A DNA stretch of 5,769 nt from Flavobacteriaceae bacterium (GTDB lineage: Bacteria > Bacteroidota > Bacteroidia > Flavobacteriales > Flavobacteriaceae): the NCBI GenBank assembly GCA_002687665.1, contig NZAX01000057.1, forward strand, positions 8,528 through 14,296. Reading direction: 5' to 3'. The notes below the pieces were generated by a model that did not search any database, was not told where the DNA came from, and was given only the letters and a program-made list of their open reading frames with translations. The position numbers were made by a program, and so were the translations under genes. Shown in pieces: positions 1 to 5,769 of the stretch (position 1 is its first letter; each line of letters starts with the position of its first letter).

Positions 1-1442
1 ATCATAAAGCTATCTTGGTAATAGGAATCAAAAGTATCGTTATTAAAATGAGTATAATTAGGCCCAGATGGGCTTAAATTTTTGGAATAGAAAAGGGAAA
101 GATAGTTCTCTGCATCGGGATAATCTGCAATCCAATTGGAGCGAAACATTTCCAATTTTCCTTGGGAGCGTGCTTTTTTTAATGTTGCCGGGGGCATCAC
201 ATCTACTTTAATCGAAATCCCTATTTTTTGTAATTCCCTTTGTATGTATTCACAGAGGTCGACGTAGTTTGGATCTGTGGCCAGTGTGATCAGAGCTTTT
301 TTTCCTGTTTGTTTTTCGAAGTTTTTGACTAATGCTGCTGCCTTTTCGGGTTGATATTCCAGAAGTCGATTTTCGGGATGACCAGGGAGGCCCTTTGGAA
401 TAAAACCTTTGTCTCCTTCAAAGCCAATATTATTTCTCAAATAAGTCATCATTTTTTTTCGATCAAAACCGATGTTGATTGCTTCTCTGATAGCAGGCGA
501 CTGTATGATGGTCGAAGGGCTGTCCAAATAAAAACCCAAGTATTCCGTGTTCAGGTAAGGTCCTTTTTGGAGGCTTATTTTTTTTTGGTATTTTTCAGAT
601 AGCTGGCCTTCCTGAGTTAGTAATTCATCTTTATAGGAATTGTCTAATGAATTCAGCAAATCTAATTTTCCCTGGAGAAAAAGCATGAATTCACCTTGTT
701 TATCGGGGACAAAAGTAATGGCGACAGCTTCTAAGTAGGGAAGGGCCTCCCCTTTTTCATCACGCTCAAAATAAAGTGGATTTTTTCTCAAAACTAATTT
801 CACATTTTCTTCCCAATTTTTAAATGCAAATGGCCCTGTTCCGATTGGGTTTTTTCTAAAATCAACCCCTTTTATATTAGCTATTTCATGAGGGATTACA
901 GAGCAATACCGCATACTAAGCAGTCCTAAAAATGCAGGAAAAGGTTTTTTTAGGGTGATTGTCAATTGTCGATCATTTTTCGCTTCGATATTTTTTACAT
1001 TTTGAAGGACCCAACCTCCTGGTGATGCCAGTTGAGGATCTAAAAGCCTTTTTAGACTGTAAACAAAATCTGAGGCAGTTACCCTCCGCGTTTTCTTGTT
1101 TCCAAAGCCAGGATGCTTGTGAAAATAAACATCCTCTCTGATTTTAAACTCGTATACCAAACCATCGGCCGACACATTCCATTGTTCAGCAACATCGGGA
1201 ATAACCTCCAAATTGTCATTTAGTTGAACTAGCCCATTGAATAAATGTGTGGTAGCCCAAATGTTTTCTAAGTTTCTTGAAAAAGCAGGATCTAATGAAG
1301 TGATGTTGCCATCCTCATTGTAACGAAAGACCAAATGTGAGCGATCTGCCTGCAGCCCTGTTGAACAAGCAATCTCGCTAATGAAGAGTAAAAGTATACC
1401 CAGACGGTATATTGCGGGTAAATAGTGTTGTTGAATTGACAA
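1..1442 (-). CDS. ABC transporter substrate-binding lipoprotein, family 5 (Dpp/Opp-like), partial at 3' end
   Basis: Minus-strand reading from 1442 to the left edge is open for 480 codons with no stop; the C-terminus lies outside the window (the family is usually about 500-560 residues). The product should bind oligopeptides or similar solutes outside the inner membrane and deliver them to an ABC permease. After a signal peptide (hydrophobic core about residues 14-25, LGILLLFISEIA) comes Cys26, a plausible lipidation site, although Glu at -3 is a poor lipobox residue. Residues about 82-105 (AEQWNVSADGLVYEFKIRED) fit the family 5 signature, NPIGTGPF lies near 198-205, and the second lobe has SPAIREAINIGFDRKKM near 314. 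No ATG occurs in frame near the 5' end, so I chose TTG at 1442-1440; TTG at 1475-1473 is the alternative. Divergent mtaB lies upstream, so any permease or ATPase genes must lie beyond the left edge. Family assignment is secure, the ligand unknown, the start uncertain. Confidence 0.9.
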   Translation of the reverse strand, partial: MSIQQHYLPAIYRLGILLLFISEIACSTGLQADRSHLVFRYNEDGNITSLDPAFSRNLENIWATTHLFNGLVQLNDNLEVIPDVAEQWNVSADGLVYEFKIREDVYFHKHPGFGNKKTRRVTASDFVYSLKRLLDPQLASPGGWVLQNVKNIEAKNDRQLTITLKKPFPAFLGLLSMRYCSVIPHEIANIKGVDFRKNPIGTGPFAFKNWEENVKLVLRKNPLYFERDEKGEALPYLEAVAITFVPDKQGEFMLFLQGKLDLLNSLDNSYKDELLTQEGQLSEKYQKKISLQKGPYLNTEYLGFYLDSPSTIIQSPAIREAINIGFDRKKMMTYLRNNIGFEGDKGFIPKGLPGHPENRLLEYQPEKAAALVKNFEKQTGKKALITLATDPNYVDLCEYIQRELQKIGISIKVDVMPPATLKKARSQGKLEMFRSNWIADYPDAENYLSLFYSKNLSPSGPNYTHFNNDTFDSYYQDSFM

Positions 1443-1462
1443 GTCTAAAGATTGTATATTTA
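1431..1462 (+). promoter_or_regulatory. Probable Bacteroidota-type promoter for mtaB
   Basis: TTG at 1431-1433 is followed after 21 bases by TATATTTA at 1455-1462, matching TAnnTTTG at 7 of 8 positions. A second TTG at 1436-1438 gives a 16-base spacer. Transcription would begin near 1469, leaving about 25 bases before the mtaB start. The site covers the proposed TTG start of the divergent solute-binding gene. It is a pattern match only. Confidence 0.5.
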
Positions 1463-1493
1463 TGACAAAATACAACTTTTTTAATCCAATTAG

Positions 1494-2849
1494 ATGATGG
1501 GGTATGCAAAGGAATTAATTTATAAATCTTCAAAACCAAGGGTAGCTTTTTACACTTTGGGTTGTAAGCTGAATTTATCAGAAACAGCAACTATTTCAAG
1601 AGATTTTGATTCAGAACGTTATCAGCATGTTGCTTTTGATTCGCCAGCCGAGGTTTATGTGATCAATACTTGTTCAGTAACTGACAATGCAGATAAAAAA
1701 TTTAAAGGCCTCGTTAGAAAAGCCTTAAAACAAAATCCCGATGCATTTATTGCTGCTATAGGTTGTTATGCACAGCTTCAGCCTCAGGCATTGGCAGAAA
1801 TTGATGGCGTTGATTTGGTTTTGGGAGCTACCGAAAAGTTTAAACTGATCGACTATCTTGGAGATTTGACCAAAAAAAATTTAGGAACAGTTCACTCTTG
1901 CGAAATTGTTGAAGCCAATTACTATGAAAGTTCCTACTCACTTAATGATCGCACCCGTGCATTTCTCAAAGTACAGGATGGCTGTGATTACAAATGTACC
2001 TATTGTACTATTCCAAAAGCACGAGGAATTTCAAGAAGCGATTCTTTGGAAAATATCATCAAACAGGCATTGGAAATTACCAAGAGAGGGATTAAGGAAA
2101 TTGTTCTGACTGGCGTCAATATAGGTGATTACGGTAAAGGGGAGTTTGGCAATAAAAAACACGAAAATACTTTTTTGGACTTGATTGTTGCCCTTGACAA
2201 AATCGAGGCTTTGAAAAGAATCAGAATATCCTCTATTGAGCCCAATTTATTGACAGATAAAGTAATTGATTTTGTTTCCCAAAGTAGGGCGTTTGTCCCT
2301 CATTTCCATTTGCCCCTCCAAAGCGGTAATGACGAGGTTTTAAAAAAAATGAAAAGGAGGTATTTGAGTGATTTGTATAGGGATCGACTGACAAGAATTA
2401 AAAGTTTCATGCCCCAAGCTTGTGTTGGAGGTGATGTGATTGTAGGATTTCCCGGTGAAACCGATACTGCATTTTTGGAAACCTATTCTTTTTTAAATGA
2501 TTTGGATATTTCTTATTTGCATGTTTTCTCATATTCTGAAAGACCCGATACTCAGGCGATAAGTCTACCTGGGGTAGTTCCAACTAATAATCGTAACAAA
2601 AGAAGTAAAATATTAAGGGGATTGTCTGCAAAAAAAAGACGTGCATTTTATGAAAGTCAGTTGGGAACAACTGTAAATGTCTTATTCGAAAATGAAAATA
2701 AAAGGGGTTATATCACAGGTTTTAGTGAAAATTATATAAAAGTTAGGGCTCCATGGAATCCAGGATTGGTAAACAAGATATTTAGGGTGACTCTCCAATC
2801 AATAGACCAGGAGGGATTTGTAAGGTTTAAAAAAACAACTAAAGTTTAA
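1494..2849 (+). CDS. mtaB: tRNA (t6A37-C2) methylthiotransferase MtaB
   Basis: A complete 451-residue radical SAM methylthiotransferase. MtaB adds a methylthio group to C2 of t6A at position 37 of ANN-decoding tRNAs, giving ms2t6A, which supports accurate decoding; it is cytosolic. The N-terminal UPF0004 domain shows the three cysteines for the auxiliary 4Fe-4S cluster: Cys24 (TLGCKLN), Cys60 (NTCSVT) and Cys91 (IGCYAQ). The radical SAM CxxxCxxC motif is Cys164, Cys168 and Cys171 (GCDYKCTYCTIPKARG). A TRAM-like tRNA-binding domain fills about 390-450. The TLGCKLN and RAFLKVQDGCDYKC contexts favour MtaB over MiaB or RimO, and the length is normal. ATG at 1494 directly follows an in-frame TAG; ATG at 1497 is equally possible. 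The last 11 bases overlap the convergent GNAT gene, and the solute-binding gene diverges upstream. Function is known from the family, not tested here. Confidence 0.95.
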   Translation: MMGYAKELIYKSSKPRVAFYTLGCKLNLSETATISRDFDSERYQHVAFDSPAEVYVINTCSVTDNADKKFKGLVRKALKQNPDAFIAAIGCYAQLQPQALAEIDGVDLVLGATEKFKLIDYLGDLTKKNLGTVHSCEIVEANYYESSYSLNDRTRAFLKVQDGCDYKCTYCTIPKARGISRSDSLENIIKQALEITKRGIKEIVLTGVNIGDYGKGEFGNKKHENTFLDLIVALDKIEALKRIRISSIEPNLLTDKVIDFVSQSRAFVPHFHLPLQSGNDEVLKKMKRRYLSDLYRDRLTRIKSFMPQACVGGDVIVGFPGETDTAFLETYSFLNDLDISYLHVFSYSERPDTQAISLPGVVPTNNRNKRSKILRGLSAKKRRAFYESQLGTTVNVLFENENKRGYITGFSENYIKVRAPWNPGLVNKIFRVTLQSIDQEGFVRFKKTTKV

Positions 2850-3132
2850 TTCCAACAGGCAAAAGAGATTTGTATGACTTATTACGTCTCACAAATCCTG
2901 CAATCTTTGGTGAAGTGGGAACTACTCTGAGGTTTTTTTCTGAAATAAATTCTAAAACACTTTTGATGAAACTCTCTTCAAATTCAATATCATTAACATC
3001 TCCGGGGATAACGATTTTGGTGAGGAAAATTTTTCTTTCTTGCTCGGCATATTCAATTCTTGCCAGCGACCCATTTACTATGGTTTCGAATTGTCTAAGG
3101 AATTCATTGTTTTGTAATTCAACTTGATACAT
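2839..3132 (-). CDS. Small GNAT-fold (YjdJ/COG2388-like) protein with degenerate acetyl-CoA site
   Basis: A 97-residue protein whose length and layout resemble the small single-domain GCN5-related acetyltransferases of the YjdJ type (Acetyltransf_CG). The matching parts are an N-terminal QNNEFLRQFETIVNGSLARIEY, a central strand RKIFLTKIVIP, a helix SFIKSVLEFISEKNL, then RVVPTSPKIAGFVRRNKSYKSLL. From memory the family usually has HTEVP, then a GKG-type acetyl-CoA loop, then a VPxCP segment and RHPEY. Here these read KIVIP, NDIEFEE, VVPTSP and RNKSY, so the loop glycines, the Cys and both His are absent. The fold is probably kept, while acetyltransferase activity is doubtful; substrate and role are unknown. 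The start at 3132 gives the full N-terminal strand. The gene has its own promoter near 3203-3233 and overlaps mtaB tail-to-tail by 11 bases. Confidence 0.75.
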   Translation of the reverse strand: MYQVELQNNEFLRQFETIVNGSLARIEYAEQERKIFLTKIVIPGDVNDIEFEESFIKSVLEFISEKNLRVVPTSPKIAGFVRRNKSYKSLLPVGIKL

Positions 3133-3202
3133 TACAACTTTTACTAATTTGGTTTAATTAATAAAGAATAAAAATCTCATCAATTATTTGAACATTGGAA
3201 GG

Positions 3203-3233
3203 CAAAATTAAAGATTTTTTGAGTAATTGACAA
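3203..3233 (-). promoter_or_regulatory. Bacteroidota-type promoter for the GNAT-like gene
   Basis: On the minus strand TTG (3233-3231) is followed after 20 bases by TAATTTTG (3210-3203), a full match to TAnnTTTG with an ideal spacer. Transcription would start near 3196, leaving a leader of about 63 bases. I found no equally good match on the plus strand of this 120-base divergent region. Confidence 0.6.
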
Positions 3234-3252
3234 TAATAAATAGTAAAAGATA

Positions 3253-3918
3253 ATGATGGAATCAATATATCTTATGCCAGGAATGGGTGCAAATCGAAAT
3301 ATTTTCGAATTTCTAGACTTGCCAAATAAATTTCAAGTTAAATTTCTCTCATGGATTCCTCCGAGAAAAAATGAAACCCTCGATCATTATTCCAAAAGAA
3401 TGAGTGAAAGAGTTAAGCACAAAAATCCAGTGCTCATCGGTGTATCTTTTGGGGGTGTTTTAGTTCAGGAAATGGCAAAGCACATTGATTGTAAGAAAAT
3501 CATTATTATTTCCAGTGTAAAATCTAATAGGGAATTACCCAAACACATGAGACTAGCCAAATTAACCAATGCTCATAAATTACTACCTACAAAATGGATT
3601 ACAAATATTGAAACATTTGCAGCTTTTGTCTTTGGCAAAGAAATGCAGCTCCGCATAGAAAACTATCAAAGGTATCTCTCGGAAAGAGATCCTGAATATC
3701 TCAATTGGGCCATTGATCGATTGGTTAAATGGAATAAATGTATCCCTATCCCAGGTATCATTCATATCCATGGGGCACAAGACTCAGTTTTTCCTTTAAA
3801 ATACATTCAAGATCCATTTATCAAAATATTGGGAGATCATGCCATCATTCTTACCAAAAGTGATTGGTTTAATATAAATCTTCCAAAAATTATAGATGAA
3901 AATTTAGTAGATTCGTGA
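3253..3918 (+). CDS. Alpha/beta hydrolase of unknown substrate
   Basis: A 221-residue protein with an alpha/beta hydrolase layout and no signal peptide, so probably cytosolic. The start ESIYLMPGMGANRNIF resembles the first strand and oxyanion loop (PGMG at residues 9-12). The nucleophile elbow is GVSFGG with Ser65. The acid is probably Asp177 in HIHGAQDSVFP and the base probably His196 in GDHAII; these two are placed by position relative to related hydrolases. A helical insert between about 95 and 162, rich in Arg, Lys and Trp, would form the lid. The substrate cannot be read from the sequence; an esterase or thioesterase is possible. Either ATG at 3253 or ATG at 3256 could start it. It lies 21 bases upstream of the lytic transglycosylase on the same strand, so co-transcription is likely. 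I saw no convincing promoter before it. Confidence 0.88.
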   Translation: MMESIYLMPGMGANRNIFEFLDLPNKFQVKFLSWIPPRKNETLDHYSKRMSERVKHKNPVLIGVSFGGVLVQEMAKHIDCKKIIIISSVKSNRELPKHMRLAKLTNAHKLLPTKWITNIETFAAFVFGKEMQLRIENYQRYLSERDPEYLNWAIDRLVKWNKCIPIPGIIHIHGAQDSVFPLKYIQDPFIKILGDHAIILTKSDWFNINLPKIIDENLVDS

Positions 3919-3939
3919 TATTTGAGATAATTTAAGCCC

Positions 3940-4863
3940 ATGAAACACAAAATTATTCCATTGTTATGGAGTGGACTCGCTTCTATTGTTTTGGTTTTGA
4001 TTACAGGTTTTGTATTTAAAATTGATGGTTTTACTGCTCTAAAAAGTTATGGTGAGGAGCCCACTTACAAGGTTTACGCTTTAGATTTACCGGATACTCT
4101 TAGCTTTGCTGGGGAAAAAGTTCCTCTTCATTCCACAGACCTAAGAGAACGTATGGACAGGGAATTGTTGGTTAATACCTATTGGCAATCCAATATGATG
4201 CTATTACTTAAACGCGCCAACAAATATTTTCCTACAATAGAAAAAATTCTAATTGAAGAAGGTGTCCCTACTGACCTTAAATATTTATCGGTAATTGAAA
4301 GTGGACTTGAAAATGTGGTTTCACCGGCTGGCGCGAAAGGTTTTTGGCAAATTATGAGAAATACCGGAAGAGAATATGGATTAGAAGTCAATACCAATGT
4401 AGATGAGAGAAATCATATAGGTTTCTCAACACGAATGGCTGCTCAGTACATAAAAAAGGCAAAAGATAAATTTGGATCTTGGACTCTTGCTGCAGCCTCA
4501 TATAACCGTGGGATGTCTGGTATACAGAGAAATCTTAACCTTCAAAAGGTGGAAAGCTATTTTGACTTACGGTTGGGTCAAGAAACCAGTCGTTACGTAT
4601 TTAGGATTCTTGCTGTAAAAGAAATCATCGAAAACCCTTCAAAATACGGCTATATTTTTGAAGATAGCGATTTATATTATTCTGTTCCAGTTCATTTTCA
4701 CGGTTTGGATACTGCTATTTCTAACCTAACAACTTTTGCCCAAAAAATGGGAGTAAATTACAAAATACTTAAAATTCATAATCCGTGGTTGTTACAAAAT
4801 CACCTAAACAACAGATCCAGAAAGTATTATGAGATTGCCATTCCCGAGAAGGGATATTATTAA
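3940..4863 (+). CDS. Membrane-anchored lytic transglycosylase (GH23, MltD-like)
   Basis: A 307-residue protein that should cleave the glycan strands of peptidoglycan between N-acetylmuramic acid and N-acetylglucosamine, forming 1,6-anhydro ends in the periplasm. Residues about 7-26 are one hydrophobic segment after MKHK, serving as a signal anchor or uncleaved signal. The SLT catalytic domain spans about 95-225, with catalytic Glu120 in SVIESGLEN, then AKGFWQIM (132-139), AAASYNRGMSGI (184-195) and ETSRYVFRI (215-223), all typical GH23 motifs. The C-terminal 70 residues (LTTFAQKMGVNYKILKIHNPWL) resemble a weak LysM-like module common in Bacteroidota relatives; clear repeated LysM domains, as in E. 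coli MltD, are absent. The enzyme is probably expressed with the preceding hydrolase. Its TAA stop interlocks with the stop of the convergent TPR-like gene. The catalytic residues look intact. Confidence 0.93.
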   Translation: MKHKIIPLLWSGLASIVLVLITGFVFKIDGFTALKSYGEEPTYKVYALDLPDTLSFAGEKVPLHSTDLRERMDRELLVNTYWQSNMMLLLKRANKYFPTIEKILIEEGVPTDLKYLSVIESGLENVVSPAGAKGFWQIMRNTGREYGLEVNTNVDERNHIGFSTRMAAQYIKKAKDKFGSWTLAAASYNRGMSGIQRNLNLQKVESYFDLRLGQETSRYVFRILAVKEIIENPSKYGYIFEDSDLYYSVPVHFHGLDTAISNLTTFAQKMGVNYKILKIHNPWLLQNHLNNRSRKYYEIAIPEKGYY

Positions 4864-5375
4864 ATGCGTTTCATCTGCTGCTGCATCATCTTAACTTGAT
4901 CGGTCAACATACCGTGCTTATCTAATTTTTTTGCTTCTGCCAAAAGCGAAGTGGCTTCTCTTTTTCTTCTTTTTTGCATCATGATTCCTGCCAAGCTCAT
5001 TTTTGCCATTGCCATATCATGTGTCATTGAAAGCCCTAATTGAATTGCCTTTTTAAAGTGCTTTTCAGCTATAGTGAGATTATTTTGAGATTGTATTATC
5101 CCATGCAGATAGTAAAAATAACCTTGTTGCTTTCTTACTAAAGAACTTTTGGGGTTTTTTATCTTGTTGAGCCATCGTTCTGTTCCTGAAAAATCTTGTT
5201 TTCTTAACCTGAGAAATGCAAGGAAAATTATTTCATTTTTAAAATACAGCAACACCATGATTCCTGATAAAAGTGTCAAAAAGATTCCATTGCCAATATA
5301 ATTTTCATAAAATTCGTAACATCCAAACAATAGAATGGTTGAGGCCAAAATGAGTTTAATTATTTTTGGAAACAT
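4860..5375 (-). CDS. Small membrane protein with C-terminal TPR-like helices, function unknown
   Basis: A 171-residue protein not recognised as a named family. Residues 5-19 and about 28-46 are hydrophobic, suggesting two membrane helices close to the N-terminus. LLFGC at 15-19 could instead be a lipobox with Cys19 as the lipidated residue, but the second hydrophobic stretch makes a membrane protein more likely. Residues about 83-151 read as two TPR-like helix pairs: GYFYYLHGIIQSQNNLTIAEKHFKKAIQLG, and then MAMAKMSLAGIMMQKRRKREATSLLAEAKKL. The tail is rich in Met and Gln. TPR helices usually mediate protein contacts; the partner is unknown, and a link to the neighbouring transglycosylase would be guesswork. 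The start at 5375 is supported by an in-frame stop 27 bases upstream. Its stop codon overlaps that of the convergent transglycosylase gene. I saw no strong promoter, only a one-base-short TATTTTG directly before the start. Confidence 0.75.
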   Translation of the reverse strand: MFPKIIKLILASTILLFGCYEFYENYIGNGIFLTLLSGIMVLLYFKNEIIFLAFLRLRKQDFSGTERWLNKIKNPKSSLVRKQQGYFYYLHGIIQSQNNLTIAEKHFKKAIQLGLSMTHDMAMAKMSLAGIMMQKRRKREATSLLAEAKKLDKHGMLTDQVKMMQQQMKRI

Positions 5376-5423
5376 ACAAAATAGATTTTGGGTTCGAAGT
5401 TAATAAGAATCCGTTTAAAACCA

Positions 5424-5454
5424 TTTGTGTAAGAAAAAAGATGTTGTATATTTG
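5424..5454 (+). promoter_or_regulatory. Promoter of rpmH (Bacteroidota consensus)
   Basis: TTTG at 5424-5427, a 19-base spacer and TATATTTG at 5447-5454 match the full Bacteroidota housekeeping promoter pattern. The expected transcription start is near 5461, about 23 bases before the rpmH ATG. This is the best promoter in the window, as fits a highly expressed ribosomal gene. Confidence 0.75.
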
Positions 5455-5483
5455 CCCGACTTTAAAATTACACATTTTAAAAG

Positions 5484-5642
5484 ATGAAAAGGACTTTCCA
5501 ACCCTCAAAACGAAAAAGAAGAAATAAGCATGGATTCCGTGAGAGAATGGCAACTGCCAATGGCAGAAAAGTTCTTGCTAATAGAAGGGCAAAAGGTAGA
5601 AAAAAAATTTCTGTATCCTCTGAGCCCCGCCACAAAAAATGA
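5484..5642 (+). CDS. rpmH: 50S ribosomal protein L34
   Basis: A 52-residue, highly basic protein that starts [18 protein letters not shown] and continues with [20 protein letters not shown], the nearly invariant L34 sequence; the tail is [15 protein letters not shown]34 is a structural component of the large ribosomal subunit and binds 23S rRNA. Length and sequence are complete and normal. It is preceded by a perfect promoter and followed by a strong intrinsic terminator, so it appears to be a single-gene unit. In many bacteria rpmH sits beside rnpA and dnaA; here the neighbours are a TPR-like membrane protein and carB. No Shine-Dalgarno site precedes the ATG, only an A-rich stretch (TTTTAAAAG), as is usual for Bacteroidota. 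Confidence 0.98.
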   Translation: MKRTFQPSKRKRRNKHGFRERMATANGRKVLANRRAKGRKKISVSSEPRHKK

Positions 5643-5664
5643 TAATAAAAAAACAAAATTTAAG

Positions 5665-5699
5665 GGTGTTATTCTATTTTGAATAACACCTTTTTTTTT
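5665..5699 (+). terminator. Intrinsic terminator after rpmH
   Basis: GGTGTTATTC (5665-5674) and GAATAACACC (5681-5690) form a perfect 10-pair stem with a six-base loop (TATTTT), followed at once by nine T (5691-5699). The stem can extend by pairing AAG with the first T residues. It begins 22 bases after the rpmH stop and ends 29 bases before carB. Confidence 0.93.
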
Positions 5700-5728
5700 A
5701 TATTAAAAAAAATTACAAACTATAATTT

Positions 5729-5769
5729 ATGCCTAAAAGACCTGAGATTAAGAGTATTTTAATTATTGG
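5729..5769 (+). CDS. carB: Carbamoyl-phosphate synthase large subunit, N-terminus only
   Basis: Only 13 codons are visible, MPKRPEIKSILII, plus the first two bases (GG) of what should be a Gly codon. This matches the usual N-terminus of the carbamoyl-phosphate synthase large subunit (MPK...IKSxLIIGSGP), where the strand and glycine-rich turn begin the first ATP-grasp half. The complete enzyme, about 1,070 residues or slightly less in other bacteria, makes carbamoyl phosphate from bicarbonate, ammonia (from the CarA glutaminase) and two ATP, feeding pyrimidine and arginine synthesis. The gene runs off the right edge. It begins 29 bases after the rpmH terminator and has no clear promoter match in that gap. 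The call rests on a short but distinctive peptide. Confidence 0.8.
   Translation, partial: MPKRPEIKSILII

Noticed and set aside
351..602. Plus-strand open frames at 351-602 and 959-1141
   Set aside because: They lie antisense to the solute-binding protein gene, whose minus-strand translation has clear family motifs.
1378..1590. 70-codon minus-strand open frame across the mtaB start
   Set aside because: It overlaps mtaB and the solute-binding gene in another frame, shows no family resemblance, and its C-terminus is read through by the better-supported solute-binding frame.
1906..2109. Plus-strand open frame inside mtaB
   Set aside because: It is an out-of-frame shadow of the MtaB radical SAM region.
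2867..2897. Hairpin GATTTGT/ACAAATC with a 17-base loop just past the mtaB stop, as a possible terminator
   Set aside because: The stem is only 7 pairs, the loop is long, there is no T run after it on either strand, and it lies inside the GNAT-like coding region.
2870..3127. 85-codon plus-strand open frame opposite the GNAT-like gene
   Set aside because: The minus-strand frame has the family resemblance and a consensus promoter; the plus-strand one has neither.
5356..5553. 65-codon minus-strand open frame over the rpmH promoter and 5' half
   Set aside because: It is antisense to rpmH and covers its promoter; the residues show no recognisable pattern.
1..5769. CRISPR arrays, tRNA or rRNA genes, insertion sequences, toxin-antitoxin or phage genes
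   Set aside because: No regularly spaced repeats, transposase motifs, terminal inverted repeats or RNA-gene signatures were seen on reading both strands.

Overview
The window looks like ordinary chromosome of a Bacteroidota bacterium, most likely order Cytophagales (Cyclobacteriaceae-like). The grounds are low G+C coding, the absence of Shine-Dalgarno sites before the starts, and several upstream matches to the Bacteroidota sigma-factor promoter (TTG, about 20 bases, TAnnTTTG). The order rpmH then carB and the protein families present also fit. The phylum is fairly secure; the family is inferred.

Layout. Positions 1-1442 (minus strand) hold the first 480 codons of a family 5 (Dpp/Opp-type) solute-binding lipoprotein. 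It runs off the left edge and has no ATG, so it probably starts at TTG. Divergent from it is mtaB (1494-2849, plus), a tRNA methylthiotransferase. mtaB overlaps tail-to-tail with a small GNAT-fold protein (2839-3132, minus) that has lost the usual family signature residues. After a 120-base divergent intergenic region come two plus-strand genes 21 bases apart: an alpha/beta hydrolase (3253-3918) and a membrane-anchored MltD-like lytic transglycosylase (3940-4863). The transglycosylase shares its stop with a convergent membrane protein carrying TPR-like helices (4860-5375, minus). Ribosomal protein L34 (rpmH, 5484-5642) follows as a self-contained unit with a perfect promoter and a strong intrinsic terminator. 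The right edge holds the first 13 codons of carB (5729 onward).

How the genes fit together. This is a patchwork of housekeeping genes: translation and tRNA modification (rpmH, mtaB), envelope and peptide uptake (solute-binding protein, lytic transglycosylase, TPR protein) and pyrimidine/arginine precursor synthesis (carB). The only likely co-transcribed pair is hydrolase plus transglycosylase. I found no mobile element, CRISPR array, tRNA, rRNA, defence system or other evident new system. The points worth a second look are the atypical start of the solute-binding gene, the degenerate GNAT protein and the tight convergent overlaps. No stretch longer than 300 bases lacks a gene.
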